Assembly: GCA_004154925.1 (NCBI GenBank)
Contig: QJNS01000189.1
Coordinates: 62,001 to 126,000 of the forward strand
Origin: Monosporascus cannonballus
Lineage: Eukaryota; Ascomycota; Sordariomycetes; Xylariales
DNA: 64,000 nt
Direction: 5' to 3'
The notes under the pieces are model-generated. The model saw only the letters and a program-made list of their open reading frames with translations. It did no database searches and was not told the origin of the DNA. Shown here one piece after another: positions 23,500 through 36,805 of this stretch. The stretch's first letter is position 1. Every line of letters begins with the position of its first letter. The translations under genes were made by a program, and so were the position numbers.

Positions 23500-25000
23500 A
23501 TCTAATATTTTTACCGGTTTTTTGCCGATATAAACGTAATTAACCTATATGCCAACGTTATATATACGGCCGATAACCTTACGGAAACCCTGCGCCGTCG
23601 GTTTATTCGCCTTATATTAAGCGCCATATTTAATAAGCCGGGCCGTATTTTACGAAAAAAATAAATCGATACGGTATATAATTTGGTTTTCGAAAAATTT
23701 AATATTTTTTTTCGTTATTAAAATAAGTTTTAAAAAATCCTTAATTATTTAAACTTTTTTTAATAATTAATTTAATTATTATTTAAGTTATATTATTAAT
23801 TACGCTGGCGGAAAAATAACGAATTTCTATATTAGGAATTTTATATTTTATTTCTGTTTTAATATTTGCGAATATAAAAAAGCTTAACTTAAAGATATTT
23901 AACCGCATAGTTATCGGACGGCATAACTATATTATTTTTGTTTTTAAATAAATATTAAATAATTAATTCCAAATTGCGATATTAAATTTTATTTTCGAAT
24001 AATAATATAATTTGATTATTATCGACGAAATATATTTATTATCGAAATAAAAAGATTTTTAGCTTAAATATATTAATATTTGTAATTTACGTATTATTTT
24101 CCTTATATATATATATTAATTTGCATATATAGTAAGTACTAATAATACCATAAAGAAAAGAATTACGAAATATAGCGGTTTTTATCAAATTGGCGGCTTA
24201 ACTAAATATGGTTATAAGGCGAAAATCCGGCGTTTTAATATTAATCGTCCCGAAATCGATATTGTTATTTTCTTTATACTTAAAAATTAACGTTTAAATT
24301 AAAAGTATTCAAATTTCTTAACAATTAATATATCCGGGTTATTAAATAATATCTTTTTAATTTAACTTAATAATTTATTTTTTATTATTAAAATTATAAT
24401 TTATTTTAATAATAAGGCGAAAATTAAAGATATTCGTAACCACTTAATTAGGATTATAGTAAACCAAAGATATTTGTCGAAAATTATAAAAAAAGTTATT
24501 AAGTTTTATAATTCCGAAATATTTTATGGGAACCAAATTTATATATATAATAATTTAAAGCCATAGGATAATATTATTTGTATTATCGTATTTATTATTG
24601 TTTTTGGATAAAGCATAAATATTCCGGATATTAATCAAATAATATAATAAGATATACCGTAAGGTTTTTAGATTAAAAACATATGGTAACGATTTAGTTA
24701 AATAATTTATGGTTATAAGCGATAAAATATAATTAATTATGGATAAATTATATTATTTGCACTTTATTAGGCGTTTGATAAATATAAAACCGAGCCCTTT
24801 ATTTTAGAAAAAAATAAAATAACAAAAAAGATTTAGGCCCGGCAAACTAAAAACCGTATTATTTATAAGAATATAAAAGTTATAATAAAAAATAACGTAA
24901 TGGATACGGATAATAAAAAGAATAATACGGAATATATTGCGAATAATCTCGATTAAAACGAAATAATTATTAAATGTTAATTTTAATTTTCGGCCAATTA
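23500..25000 (+). pseudogene. RecQ-like SF2 helicase relic in element G
   Basis: Plus-strand reading with stops throughout. A basic segment near 23,575-23,640 (LRRRFIRLILSAIFNKPGR) comes first. Next is a possible Walker A remnant YAGGK near 23,822. A DExH-like motif II reads LIIIDEIYLLSK at 24,013-24,048, where DEIY would be DEIH before a C-to-T change, followed by KDF-LKYINICNLR as in RecQ proteins (Q..DFR..Y..L..LR). Motif V reads VFG-SINIPDINQII at about 24,598-24,645, and a motif VI remnant W-RFS with the Gln codon turned to stop lies near 24,690. Order and spacing fit a DNA helicase of the RecQ family. Such helicases occur in fungal subtelomeres and in some fungal DNA transposons. Not functional. 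Confidence 0.65.
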
Positions 25001-28000
25001 AAATATTATTTTTAAATTTCCGAAATAAAATAATTTTAATTTGCGGTATTCAATAAAAATAGGCCTTAATAATATGCGTTATTTAACGGCAAATATATAC
25101 GTAAAGCGATTTTGGTATATTTGAAAAAAATAAAGTTATTATATTGGAAAAGGATCGTAATAACTTAATTCTAGCTAAACCTTATTATAATATATATACG
25201 TTTAATTTTTTCCATATACTCGAACCTTTAAATTCGAAAATATTTACGTAAAAATAATTAAAAGCCAGTTCGATAAAGGCGGCTATTTAGGAAATAATAA
25301 AGTCTTAATATAAACGACGGGCGAATAAATTGTTTTTTACGAGGTTATTTCTGTTTTGCGGTAAAAAAATAAAATAAATATTTATTTTTATTGAATTTAA
25401 ACGATTTTTACTTAATAAGTTCCCGAATAAATTAAATAAAATTAAAGGTTTATATTTAGTTTAAAACATAATCGAATTAATTAAAACGATTCCCGGTTTC
25501 GATAAATAATAATATTGAAATATTTTAAAAACCCGTTTATTTTCTACGTTATGTATAATATACGAAAAAGCTGTATTTTCGATTTTATAAAAAGTATAAG
25601 TAATTTTTCGTAAGCGGCGAAATTCGCTTAATCGGAAATAACGGCGCCATATCCCTATACCGGAAACCGATTTATATAGGTTACGGACTGTTATTACGTT
25701 ATAAATTTGACAAATATCGGAAAAAACTATAAGGCCGCCTTAAATCGTATCCCATTTTAATTAAAGCATACCGTATACAGTTATTCAGTTTAAACTAGTA
25801 ATTAACAGTTTAACGATAATCTTAATAATTTAAATATTAAACCGGCATATAATTTATAAGTTTTTGCGATTTAAAGTCGTAATTTCGATTATGGTAACGC
25901 CTATATCTATATACGTAATTTATAACGTATTAAATAATTTTGATTAAAAGCTTATTTTATTTCTTTTATTTATAACGTTAGCATAAACCTATTATTCCCA
26001 AATATTTTTAACCTTTTAGCCCCGTTTTCGTTATCGTATTTATATTTGCATAAATCGTTTATTTTTATATTATTACCGAAATCGCCGGCGTCGCCAAAAC
26101 GTAATAATCTGTAACTTAACGTTATAAATAATATATCGGAAAAAAAATCGAAATAATAATCCTTATCGAAATTAAGAAATTATTCATTAAGCATAAACGG
26201 TATTTATCGAATAATAATATTAATAACAAATTAAAAAAATAATTACGATATTAGGTTAAAAAATAAGAAACGAAATTTTGCCGATTTTAATTAAAACCGA
26301 TAATAAAAAATGCGTTCGGTTTTGGCGCGGCGTTACGGTTATAAAACGTAATAATTATAAATATTTATATAATATTAATTAAAATTATTAATATATTATT
26401 TATTTATTAACTTTATTATTTTTATTAATTTTTAATTCGTTAAACTTTATACGGGATATTAATTCGTTTTAATTCCGATTAATTATATGCCGTAATAAAT
26501 ATATAATATATATTTTTTTAATTAGGAAAATTAACGAAAATTTATATTATGCGATTTAAATTATAATTTATCGCAATTATTAGCAAATTACTTTTTAACT
26601 TATAGCCTTTAATTTATAACGCCGAATTAAAATTTCTTAAATCTTATTTTCCGGTCTTTTTCCTCGAGTTTATCGTATTAACTTTTAAAATATTTTTATT
26701 CTTTTTAACCTTTAAAATATTATAGTTCGGATCGAATAATTAGGGTAAGGAATTAATTATGCGGGTAAATAAATAATACGGATAATTTTTCGCCAATATT
26801 AAGAAAACTATTTTTTTTACCATTAATATAATTATTCCGGCGTCCGTTTTTCTTTAAATATTAATTCGAAACATTTAAAATCTTGGGTTTATAATAAACT
26901 TTTATTAATTACGTTTTATAACTTTATATTTTTGTAATTAGAATTAATATTTATCGGCGTACGGTTCTAATTAATATTTTTCGAAACCGCTTATATATTT
27001 TGTCGTTATTTTTTTAAAGATTTTAATAATTATTTTTTTCGAATTAAGGCTTTTTGATTCCCTTAGTAAAAGTTAACGGCCGGATTTAGTTTATTTCCTT
27101 TCGTTACGTTTTCCCTTTATCGACGTAATTAAGTCCCCAGCTGGTTCTAAGGATTTCTTTATTTTTTCTCCGGCTGGTTTTAAGAATTCCTTTATATTAA
27201 AATTTTATATAAGTATAGTAATAGTCGGATATTCCAGGTAACCGCCGAAATCCATAATATTAGTACCGAATATGCCGTAGTATTTAAAAATCTAATTTTT
27301 ATATAAGGTTATTTGTTCGGCAGTTAACTGCGTATAATCACGGACTTTTTTCGTTTAATATTATAAAAATAACGTCCATATAATATATACTATAAAATAT
27401 ATTGCGGTTTTATATTTTTCCTAATCGGGACCATAAGATTATTATATTTCTGGTATTATCCATATTATGTAAATTATTATGGATTATAAATTCTCGAAAA
27501 CGGCTAACGGCCCGAATTGTACAGTTTTTTAGAGAATATATGCCGATTAAATTTGTAATATGGAAAACGTTTATTTTGCGGTTCCAAAAACCTATTATTT
27601 AATTATCCGTATTATCCGTATCAATAATTTTATTATTATATTTTAATATAAGGGAAAAAAAGAATAATGTTATATATTATTTAATAACTTTTTCGGAGTT
27701 TAATGAAAATACGGTTTAAAAGTTGTTAAAATATATAAATAGATTTTTTATTAACTTTTTATAAATTATATATATATAATCGAAATTTCGGAATATCCAT
27801 TTAAATATTATTCCGAAATTATCGTAAATAAAATATATGTTAATATATATATAATAATAAGCAGTTTACGCTTTTTGATATATAGTAGTAAAATTTACCT
27901 TATAAAAACCTTATGGTATTGGGATTTTATCGAATAATCGTTTGGCTTAAAAAAGGCTTATTTTTTAAATTGGAACAAAGTTTAAAAGGATAATATATAT

Positions 28001-29030
28001 AATAGGAAGTAAAGTACGAAAAATGGCGCCGTAATTAATATAATTCGTATCGAAAACCAACTTAACATCGTTACGATCTTTATATATGTTTTAATTTTTT
28101 GCTAAGTTGTTATATATTTCCCGAATACGATTACTGTATTTTGCTTTATTAAACGGTAATAATATTATTATAATAATTGCATAATATTAAGTATACATAA
28201 ATAAGTAATTATAATTAGAAGATTTAATAATATTATAAGTTTACCGATATAACTTCGACTTAATTAAGATTAAAAATATAAATAAAAAATATAAAATATA
28301 ATAAATAAGGTAAAATTTATATATTAATTAATTACCGAATATGTTATTAATATAAATATGGAATATATAAAAGTTTATAATATAAAAATAAAAATTATAA
28401 ATAAATAATAAATTATGAAAATATTTTAAAGTAATATATTTAATTAGAATTAAAATATATATAAACTTTAGAATTATATAATTATAAATATGTAAATTAT
28501 TAAGTTTATATAGATTATTAAGTGTAAATAAAAAAATTAACAGTATTTTTTCTTAAAACGAAATAATAATATATAAAAAAGAACTTAATAATTATATGTA
28601 AATTATACGAGGTTTATATTTTATTACAAATTTCTTAATATAATTTATATAATTATTTCGATTACAGATATATTAAATATAATTATTATAATTATGTAAT
28701 ATATAATTAATATTATTTATTTAATTATAATGTCTTATAATTCCAAATACTTATTATATTTTAACATATAAAATTACGTTATTTACGATATAATAATTAT
28801 TAACTAGTTTTCTTTTTACTTAATACCCGAAATCTATATTATAATATATATCTTAATATATTTTACGATATTATAAAAAGTAAATAAATTCCTTGCCGAT
28901 ATAATACAGGTAAATTCCGTTATGGCTCCCGATAATATATCCCAAATAAACTTAAAAAACTTTATTTGCTTAATTAAAGGAATTAAATTCGTTAATAATA
29001 TTCCCGAAAAATAACTTATTTTTAAAAAAT
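25001..29030. other. RIPed interior of G, no assignable gene
   Basis: Very AT-rich. Some plus-strand stretches to about 25,950 look protein-like (RYLTANIYVKRFWYI) and may continue the helicase protein. A minus-strand stretch at 27,050-27,200 encodes a repeated charged peptide. The 66-codon open frame at 27,402-27,602 has no recognisable family and the RIPed context argues against a gene. Confidence 0.45.
27130..27200 (-). repeat. Two-copy tandem repeat, about 33 bp
   Basis: Two adjacent units around CAGCTGGTTCTAAGGATTTC and CGGCTGGTTTTAAGAATTCC. On the minus strand each reads KEFLKPAGE / KKSLEPAGD, so the repeat was coding in origin. Confidence 0.5.
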
Positions 29031-29035
29031 AACTT

Positions 29036-29200
29036 GCTTCTAAGAAATAATCTTAAGGACGGGTAATAAAATCTCGGACCAAAACACAGCCGAAATGGGT
29101 ACTAAAACAAAAATAATCTGCCCCTAAGAACTAATTTTAAGGATGAGTAATAAGATCTTTAACCAAAAAACAACCGGAACCGGTATTAAAATAATTTACA
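29036..29200. repeat. Two-copy tandem repeat, about 80 bp
   Basis: Two adjacent copies start TTCTAAGAAATAATCTTAAGG and CCCTAAGAACTAATTTTAAGG and run through AATAAAATCTCGGACCAAAA / AATAAGATCTTTAACCAAAA. Differences are mostly C/T and G/A. Could be part of a repetitive protein or a duplicated regulatory unit of G. Confidence 0.55.
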
Positions 29201-32200
29201 ATAAGGCGAAACCGATAACGTAATCCCGATTAAGGCATTTTCGTATTAATTAAATAATATTTAATTATCTTAAGATATAAAATATTTCTTACGGAAAATA
29301 CATATTATACGTAACCGATTCCAGATATTAGGTATATATTATAAGGTTATATTAATATGGCGGAAAACTGAAAAAAATAAGTACTTTACATTTTAGTATT
29401 AATACGAATATATATTAATTAAAAATTTTTTACAATTATTAAAAATTTATAAATTTGGTAATATTACGAAAGGTTTATATTACGAATAAAACTTTTTATT
29501 ACGGAAAAGTACGGTATTTATATAAGTATTAAATATTAATTATATAATTCGGGATATTTTTTATATTAATAACTAGTAGAATAAAATTTACGTTATAAAG
29601 GATTATACCGGCTCTATAGGTTATTGGATTATTAAATTAGATATAGACTTTTAATTAATTACGGTTTTTATAATTTAACGAAAAGATTATATAAATTGGG
29701 TATTATGTAAACGATACGAAAAAAGGTTTATAACTTTATTGACCGGGCTGCCTAATTAGGAAGTATATGTTATATAGTTATTTTATAGATATTATAATTT
29801 ACGAAATTATACGGGTAATAAATATATAAATTGCGTATAGGAACGTAATAAGGAATATTTATACGCGATCCCTAAATATTCGGTATTATTATATAATTTA
29901 AATAAAGATTTCCAAAAGGATTTAAACGTAAATATTGCGCCTAAGACGAATAAATTTTTGGGACCTGAAAACGTAAAAAAAGTTATTGATATATAAGTTA
30001 TAATGGCGCGCGAAAAAAGGCAAAACGGGGGGAAAAAATCTTAGAAAGTACTTAAGAACGTTAATTGGAAAATTAATTACAAACGGGGTATACGGGTTAA
30101 CTCGAAATTATGCGTTATATTTAGTTATAGACAATATAATATTTTTATATAATTTTATAAAAAATAAAACGTTTAAACGAGATATAATTAATTAAGATTA
30201 TGCAAATTATAAATTTAATTATTTATATTAGTTTCGTTAATAATTATATTACGTACTGTATTATGGAATATTATTTTTTATTTGCGGTTTTATTACCGGA
30301 GGCGAATAAATTATATTAATATAATAATTAGGCAATCGTAATAATATATAAGATAATTCCGAGATTGGTTAATTAAGATTACGTAATTAATAAAGTTATA
30401 TTAATATTAAAATTATAATATAAATATTATATCGCTTATATAAAAATATATTATAAAGTAATAAAAAAGTGAAGAATTATATTAACGGTTTGTTTTTATC
30501 TGATAAATCTTTATTTTGTTTATCCGACGACGTTAATAACGATAACGGACCGCTTTAATCAGGATTATTAATTGAGTTATCGATAATTTGTATTATAGGA
30601 TTATAATTTTTTTCCGTATACGGAATATTACGGTCGTTTTAAACCAAATTATCTTTAGCGAATTCGGTACTAAAAGTTTTTCGAGCAATTACGTTAAAAC
30701 TATTTACAAATTAATTTTCGTTTTTTGCCGTATTTAGTTAATTAAGCTTATTTACGTCGTTAATAATGGGTACGGTATTATTAAAATCGATAAACTTAAT
30801 TTTTATAGCTTTACGGCCCGTAACCAGAATATTTTCGGATTTTTAGTTATCCTTTTTAGTCCGAAATAGATATCCCTTAATAAACCAGAAATTCCGAAGC
30901 AAAAAATGGACGCGTTCGGAAATTTCGTTACGAAAGTTTCGAATAACGTAACGCTTATTTCGCGAAAAAATATAACGGATATGGAATTCGCGTTATAAGG
31001 ATATACGGTACCTAATTAAAAACGAATCTCGGAAAAAAATAGTATTAACGTTATATATATTATTTTTCGACTAGCGAGTTCGTTACTAAGCCAAAAATTA
31101 TAATATTTGCCTTTTCGATTAAATGCTTTTTATGTTTTTTTTTTTGGATTTTGTTGGAGCTAAATTTAATGTTAAAATCGAATTAATAAAAATTTCATTT
31201 GATATTTTAGGACGTAATATCCAGTCAAAATAAAATATTTTTTTACCGTAATTAAATTAATTAACCCTATAGAAAAGAAATAATAATATTAGTATTAACC
31301 ATTTAATATAATTAATATCGCCATATTATATAATATGCAAAAAGTATAAATAAATCTGGGCTTTTTAAAGGAAATAACAATAATTTCGTAATTTTTTATT
31401 AATAAAAGCGGTATTAATCGATAATTAATTATTATTTTTAATAAAATTAAAAGAATTATCGTTTTATAGAATATCGGTTATATTAAAAATATTTCCGGCC
31501 TTATAATTATCCGATAGGAAAGTTTTATTTGGTACGTTTTAATTAAAATTACATTATTTAATAAATAATATAAATAAATTATATTCTCGAATTAAAAAAT
31601 AAAATACTTATAAGTTATCCGTTAAATTATTTATATTATTAAGTAATATATTATTAATAAATAATAATGAAAAATTTTCGTTAAAAAGATTTTTATTTAT
31701 CAACGTATTTTAATTAGAATTTTGCGATATTTTCCTTATTTATTTAACGCGATTAAAATATTTAGAAACCATATTATGCGTAATAAATTTAAACTCGGCG
31801 ACGGTTAACCGGGAATATATATATTTTATAAATTTGATAAGTTCGGTTTTCGAAAAAAGGTTTTTGATTAAGATATTCCGGGAAATTTCATATATATTAA
31901 ATGTTTTTATTATAAGTGGTTCGTATTAGATACGTAATTTTTGCAAAAATAACGCAAATATGCGAATATTATGCATATAAAGAATAAAGGGTTTAAGAAA
32001 GTAGAATTTCGGCGATTTTTAATATAATTGCGTTATTTTATTTAAAAATTAACGATCTGCTTTTAAGGTTATTTATATTTTATGCGTTCCGGTTATATTA
32101 TCGGGCTAATAAGTACGTATAATTATAAGCAAAAAGTTTATTTATATATAAAATAAAATAAGAATAAAAAGAAGTTACCGTTTTTTATCGTATAAATCGG

Positions 32201-33589
32201 TTATTCTGGTTTAATTGGTCTATATTTTCCGAATATAATTAATTGTTTTTTGAGTTTTATAGATAAAATAAAAACGTTCCGAAAACCGATAGGATTATTT
32301 TTTTTTAAATTTATATATTCCTTAAAAAGGTTTTCGATAAACGTTATAAATACCGTTAATAGTATTTTCGTTTTCGTTAATTATATTTAACGAAATCGAA
32401 TAACGTTTATTATATGGTATACGTTTTAATTTGAGAAAATTAAGGAATTTTTGTTTGTTACGTTTATAAAACGTATTAATAAAAGCCGGAAATAAAATCC
32501 GGATAATGTTAATTATGAATTAATAAAAAGTATTAGGTGGTACTAAATATTATTATAATGTTTTATAAAATTATTTTATTTATTATATTAATTAAATCGG
32601 AATATAAATTATTTTAATTTTCCTTTAAAGATACGGCTGTAATAACGGGTAAAGACGGTAATAATATTCCGCATAATAGTACCGTATTGAAACATTATAT
32701 TATGAATATAATTTTAAATATTAAAGTTATCGTATTAAAATACGATATCGTTTTAATATACCTAATTATAAAATGCAGTTTGTTTTAATTAAAATTATAT
32801 TATTATAAAGGAATTATTATGGTTATTTTAATTTTTTTTAATTAAGTTATATTTTTATTTAACGTATAATAATTTTCGTAAATATTTAATTTTTTTAATA
32901 TATTAATATTATTTTGTAATAAATCCGAGGATAATAAAATTTTACTTAGTAAATAAAGTAAGTAACTGCCGTTAATTTTGGAAATTATTTTAATCATAAT
33001 AGTTAAAATTATAAAAAAAAATATATATAAAAATATCCGGATTATTATTGTTATAAAATTGCTTTGTTTTTCGTTTTATATTATACGATTACTATTTTTT
33101 CTTTAGATATATAATTACCTGGTTTAAAAGTTTAAACTAGTTAAAGGTAAGCGCTTTTATAAAGTGTTAATTTTCGTCCAAAGTGGTATGGATTACGTTA
33201 ATTTCGAATAATAACTTTTCCGGCAGGCGGTAGAATCTAGGCCTTTTTGCGAAAATTATAAGCTTTCCGTATAATGTATTATAATATTTATATATAACGG
33301 GGTTCTAATTAGTAGAAATTAGAAATTCCTGTTAATTTTCGTATGTTATTAGCTATTCGCGTATTTGTTTTTTTTAATACGTTAATTAATTAATTAATCC
33401 GAACGGTTAAATTAATAATTTTGCGTAAATCGTTATATAAAACCTAATTACGAATAAAGTTTTTAAACGTTATATTAATTTTTTTATGTTAATGCCAGAA
33501 ATTTAAGGTACGCGTACGTATATTTTGTTTTAAGAGCGTGGTTCGGTAGAACTGGGAGAATTCGGATTTATCGTGTTTTGAAAGGGGGG
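29201..33589. other. RIPed interior of G, right half
   Basis: AT-rich, riddled with stops in all frames. A moderately GC-richer patch at 30,480-31,150 shows plus-strand protein-like stretches but no family was recognised. No tRNA, LTR pair or intact ORF seen. Confidence 0.45.
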
Positions 33590-34142
33590 ATAATAATACG
33601 ACGGGCTCGGGTTATAGCTGTTATATGCGTTAGGGTTTAGGAGTAGCAAATGGATCCTGATTAAGATTATCGTAATATTAATAATAAGCCATAATTAAGG
33701 TAATCGTGTATATATATATATATATATTTATAGAAACGTATTGTTATTAAGTTATTACGGATTTTTATTTTTTTAAAAAAGCAAATGTACCAAACGAAGC
33801 CGTTTTTACGTAATTATAACTCAGGCCTTACTGGCTCGTTACGGGGATTTGGGATTTGATTGGTTAATATTTAGCGTTATGGAGCGGTACTTGAGTGACT
33901 TTGAAGAAATTGGAAAAACGAGCCAGGGAGGCCTGAGCTAGCTGAGGTAAGCTGTTAAGCATTGACGATGTTTGTTGTCGAAGGTTCTAGCATTTCCAAG
34001 TGGGTCGGCGGTCTATAAAATGCTAACCTGTCAACTTTTGTATGTAGTTTTCCACAGCAAGGGACGCCAGACAATTTTTACTCCTAAGCTCTGATTAAGA
34101 TATTCTGTATCTTATACACCTAGATTAGCCTTATTCCCAATT
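33590..34142 (+). repeat. GC-richer right end of element G
   Basis: Follows a purine run (GAAAGGGGGGATAATAATA, about 33,579-33,597). Contains a (TA)n microsatellite at 33,709-33,727, a GGCCTTACTGGCTCG / CGAGCCAGGGAGGCC inverted pair (about 33,824 and 33,921) and a TATA-box-like TCTATAAAAT near 34,013. It ends TTATTCCCAATT just before the right CAATAT duplication. It could be a terminal non-coding region, or a separate LTR-like insertion within G. Confidence 0.45.
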
Positions 34143-34148
34143 CAATAT

Positions 34149-34318
34149 ACCATTAAGCGCTAATATTTTCCGTATTTCTATAAAAATATTTCTAATATAG
34201 CTTTTAGCGAGGCGTTTATTTTAACCTTAGTATTTTTGGCGTTATCTTAATGTTAGAGAACGGTCGCCGACTAAAAGGCATCTTTTAAGTGTCGGAACGC
34301 TTTTTTAATTTTTTCGGA
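34149..34318 (-). pseudogene. Element F RNase H, N-terminal half
   Basis: Minus strand: EKIKKAFRHLKDAF, then a TKVK-NAS segment (ancestral TDAS) and QKYGKY-RLMVY, where it stops at the G insertion; it resumes as WSRKL at 22,828. The order RT, AF-LK-AF, TDAS, YSRKL is standard for Ty3/gypsy RNase H. Interrupted on its RT side by the solo LTR at 34,319. Confidence 0.8.
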
Positions 34319-34652
34319 TGTTATGATCCAACAGGCTGCGGCCTCGGGAAACGGTCGCAACAAGAAAATGACTAAGCCATGTGGGTCGAGTCACGTAATG
34401 GCTCGACAGGATTTATCGTAGAGCCCATAGAGCCAGACTCGACAAAGTTAGGAGAACCGAATATAATACGCTTATTGTTTCCATAGTTTAGATAGCTTCA
34501 GCTTGCAATATAATATCGTTACCCAAGGCACTCTTAGTATTACGAGACGTGACACGTTACTGTATCTATTGCTCAGTTTCTCACGATACTCCTACCAACA
34601 TAAACCCGTACGACTAAGATTTAATAGTTGGTTAAACCGCCTAGCCATCACA
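34319..34652 (+). repeat. Solo LTR, A/B gypsy family, in F
   Basis: Starts TGTTATGATCCAACAGGC and ends CTAGCCATCACA, one of the least RIPed copies of this LTR. Flanks TCGGA / TCGAG would both derive from TCGGG by single G-to-A changes. It lies between the F RT end and RNase H start. The 77-codon open frame across its end is accidental. Confidence 0.75.
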
Positions 34653-35190
34653 TCGAGTTATCGGAATTCTGCTGCTTTACCTTTGTCTTACGCCCTTTTT
34701 AAAAACTTAATAATAGGTTCGGTAATGTGCAAATAATAGGCGATATATTTTCGAAAAATGTGGCAAATCTTAAATATACTTAAATATTATAAATTAATTT
34801 TTACTCTAGCTATATTTCGATAATATCAACCTGTTAACTGTTTATCTTTAAGCCCTCGGTATTAATTATAAATTTTAAAACCCTTTTTTTAAAAAAATTC
34901 GTATTTGGAATTTTTGATAAATAATTAATATTATAATAATTATTGGTAAATTAACTAGAAATTTTTCGCATATTTTTTCGTTATTTAAATAAATAATTAT
35001 ATTATTTAAATAAATGACGTTTATATAATTAATTAATTTACTTAATACTCTATATATATAAGCTCAAAATATAACTAATACGTTAATAAGGTTAAATAAT
35101 ATAATCTTATATTTATTTTATCCGTATTACGTTTAAAAAACGGTTTTTTATTAATCGTCTTTTTTAATCCTAATATAATAATCAATATCC
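34653..35190 (-). pseudogene. Element F reverse transcriptase, C-terminal part
   Basis: Minus-strand remnant: KYKIILFNLINVLVIF-AYIYRVL followed by VIYLNNIIIYLNNEK. This is the LxMPFGLTNAPATFQ segment and the catalytic YLDD box with both Asp turned to Asn (G-to-A), near 34,990-35,050. PIIKFLKRA near 34,690-34,720 marks the connection domain. It continues the RT upstream of the reversed solo LTR. Confidence 0.8.
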
Positions 35191-35510
35191 TGTAACGAGC
35201 TTGGAGTTTAACCAACTATTAAATCTTAGTCGTACGGGTTTATGTTAGCAGGAGTATCGTGGAAATCTGAGCAATAAATACGGTAATCGTATTACGTCTC
35301 GTAATGCCAAGGGTGCCTTGGGTAACGAATTGTTATTGCAAGCTGAAGCTATCTAAACTATGGAAATAATGAGCGTATATATCCTTTCATGGATCCCGTT
35401 GGATCCCTTAGATCACTCCGGATCCACGTCACGTGATTCCGACCTACTTGGGCCCTGTTTCAGTCACCAAGTAACCGTTTCCGAGGCCCTTCCTTGGTTG
35501 AGTCATAACA
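35191..35510 (-). repeat. Solo LTR, A/B gypsy family, reverse orientation, in F RT
   Basis: Reads on the minus strand from TGTTATGACTCAACCAAGG to CTCGTTACA. Flanks TATCC / TATTC form a 5 bp duplication with one C/T difference. The F RT frame is intact in order on both sides (IFSKIDFKN before it, RT palm after). The 89-codon plus-strand open frame in it is not a gene. Confidence 0.8.
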
Positions 35511-36805
35511 TATTCTTAAAATCAATTTTCGAAAATATCTTAGTTAACCTTAAGCAATCTATTACTTTTAAAATTAAAGATAAAGATATCGGTTTTTTAT
35601 CGTTATCCGATTTAACCCCTTATAATTAACATATAATCGGAAATTGCCGTTCTTTTTAAATAAGAATAATATTAATACTTTTACGTCCGTTTTCGAATAA
35701 CGTATCCGGCCTATTTTTAAGTTTTTTCGAATATATTTTTCGAATATTTATTTTTAAGTTTTCGAAATAAGGTAAATTAGGCCGAATAAAGGCGTTTTCT
35801 CTGAGATTAGGCTTATTATATATTTTGCCTTTAGTAGTTAAAATATTTTTTGGTTATTTTTTTGGAATATATTTGCCGAAACTTCTTAAAATATATAAGA
35901 AAGTTAATTATTTCTTATTATTTCTTAAATTCCGGAATACTTAACTTTTTAATTAAGTCTATTAAATTAACAATATAAATTTGCTTACCGAAAAACGTTA
36001 AATTTGAAATTTTCTATTTGTCGACCTTTAATAATAATCTATATAACTATTAATATATGGCTGTATTTAATAGGACGTTTATTTTGCTTATTTTTAATCT
36101 AGATAATAAAATATCGAGCGTTTTTAAATTACGGCATATTACGAAATAAATTTACTTAAATTTTCGTTCGTTTTTATTATTATTTATTATATTAACAGGA
36201 ATTTCGTAAACCTTACAATACTTAATATACGCGCCGTTAACACTAATAAAACTCGAAATATTTACTGAAATTAATTAAAAGTTAAACTTTTTTACCAACT
36301 TTCTATTTATAATATTTATTTATACTCCGGTATCCATATTTATTTGTATTATTACATTCTTCGTATTTTTGTAAATAAATACTTTTCTTTGAAAAGGCGG
36401 CTTTATTTTGATCGTTTTATAATTATTAGCTAAAATAAACTAGATATATACGTTTACTTCGGCTTCTTTTTTAAGTTCACATTTAGGAACTAATCTGATT
36501 TATTATTATATATTATAATATTCTGTACGATCTTCGAAAATTAGTTTTCGTATAGCCGAGATAACAAGGTTTTCGTATCCTTTTTAATTTTGCAATTTAC
36601 GTTTTTATAACCTGGTTTTTTATAATTATAATATTTAAATAAGCTCTTATAAAAATCAAAATATTAAATCGTACGATTTTATTTTAATTAAAATTAAATC
36701 AGCGATTATCTATTTTTCGAATATAAAAACGCCCATAATCCTTATTACTTTTACGCGGTATTTTTAATTTATTTTAAGGATCTTTTTTTACGAAAATATT
36801 AAAAT
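35511..36805 (-). pseudogene. Element F Gag end, protease and RT N-terminal part
   Basis: Minus strand, from right to left: a CCHC-like knuckle near 36,590-36,650 (YYNYKKPGYKNVNCK, with Cys-to-Tyr and His-to-Tyr changes), an aspartic protease motif MDTG near 36,325-36,340, then RT with FKKNGNFRLYVNYKGLNRI and IKNRYLYL near 35,560-35,640 and IFSKIDFKN at the solo LTR. The order fits a gypsy polyprotein. AAAAT at 36,801-36,805 is the left target duplication of C. RIP-type stops throughout. Confidence 0.8.

Larger units (their letters stand above)
22829..34142. mobile_element. Element G: 11.3 kb helicase-bearing insertion, TSD CAATAT
   Basis: An insertion that cuts the RNase H of F exactly between MVY and WSRKL. 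CAATAT occurs on both sides (22,823-22,828 and 34,143-34,148). The two ends (about 250 bp left, 550 bp right) are distinctly GC-richer than the heavily RIPed interior and are not copies of each other, so they are not LTRs; no clear terminal inverted repeat was seen. The interior carries a plus-strand RecQ-like SF2 helicase relic. A large DNA transposon is the simplest class. Fungal AcademH elements are recalled to carry SF2 helicases, but no transposase was recognised here, and a nested composite is possible. Confidence 0.6.

Noticed and set aside
27402..27602. 66-codon plus-strand open frame
   Set aside because: In RIPed interior of G with stops on both sides and no recognised family; at most a fragment of a dead gene.
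33590..34121. LTR of a gypsy element ending CTTATACA with upstream purine run
   Set aside because: No second copy found in the window and no TG start; kept as the right end of G instead.
22829..34142. Element G as Helitron or piggyBac
   Set aside because: A target duplication CAATAT argues against a Helitron, and no TTAA duplication is present on both sides.
34503..34736. 77-codon plus-strand open frame
   Set aside because: Begins inside a solo LTR and ends in the F pol relic on the other strand.
35360..35629. 89-codon plus-strand open frame
   Set aside because: Begins in the reversed solo LTR and runs antisense through the F reverse transcriptase.
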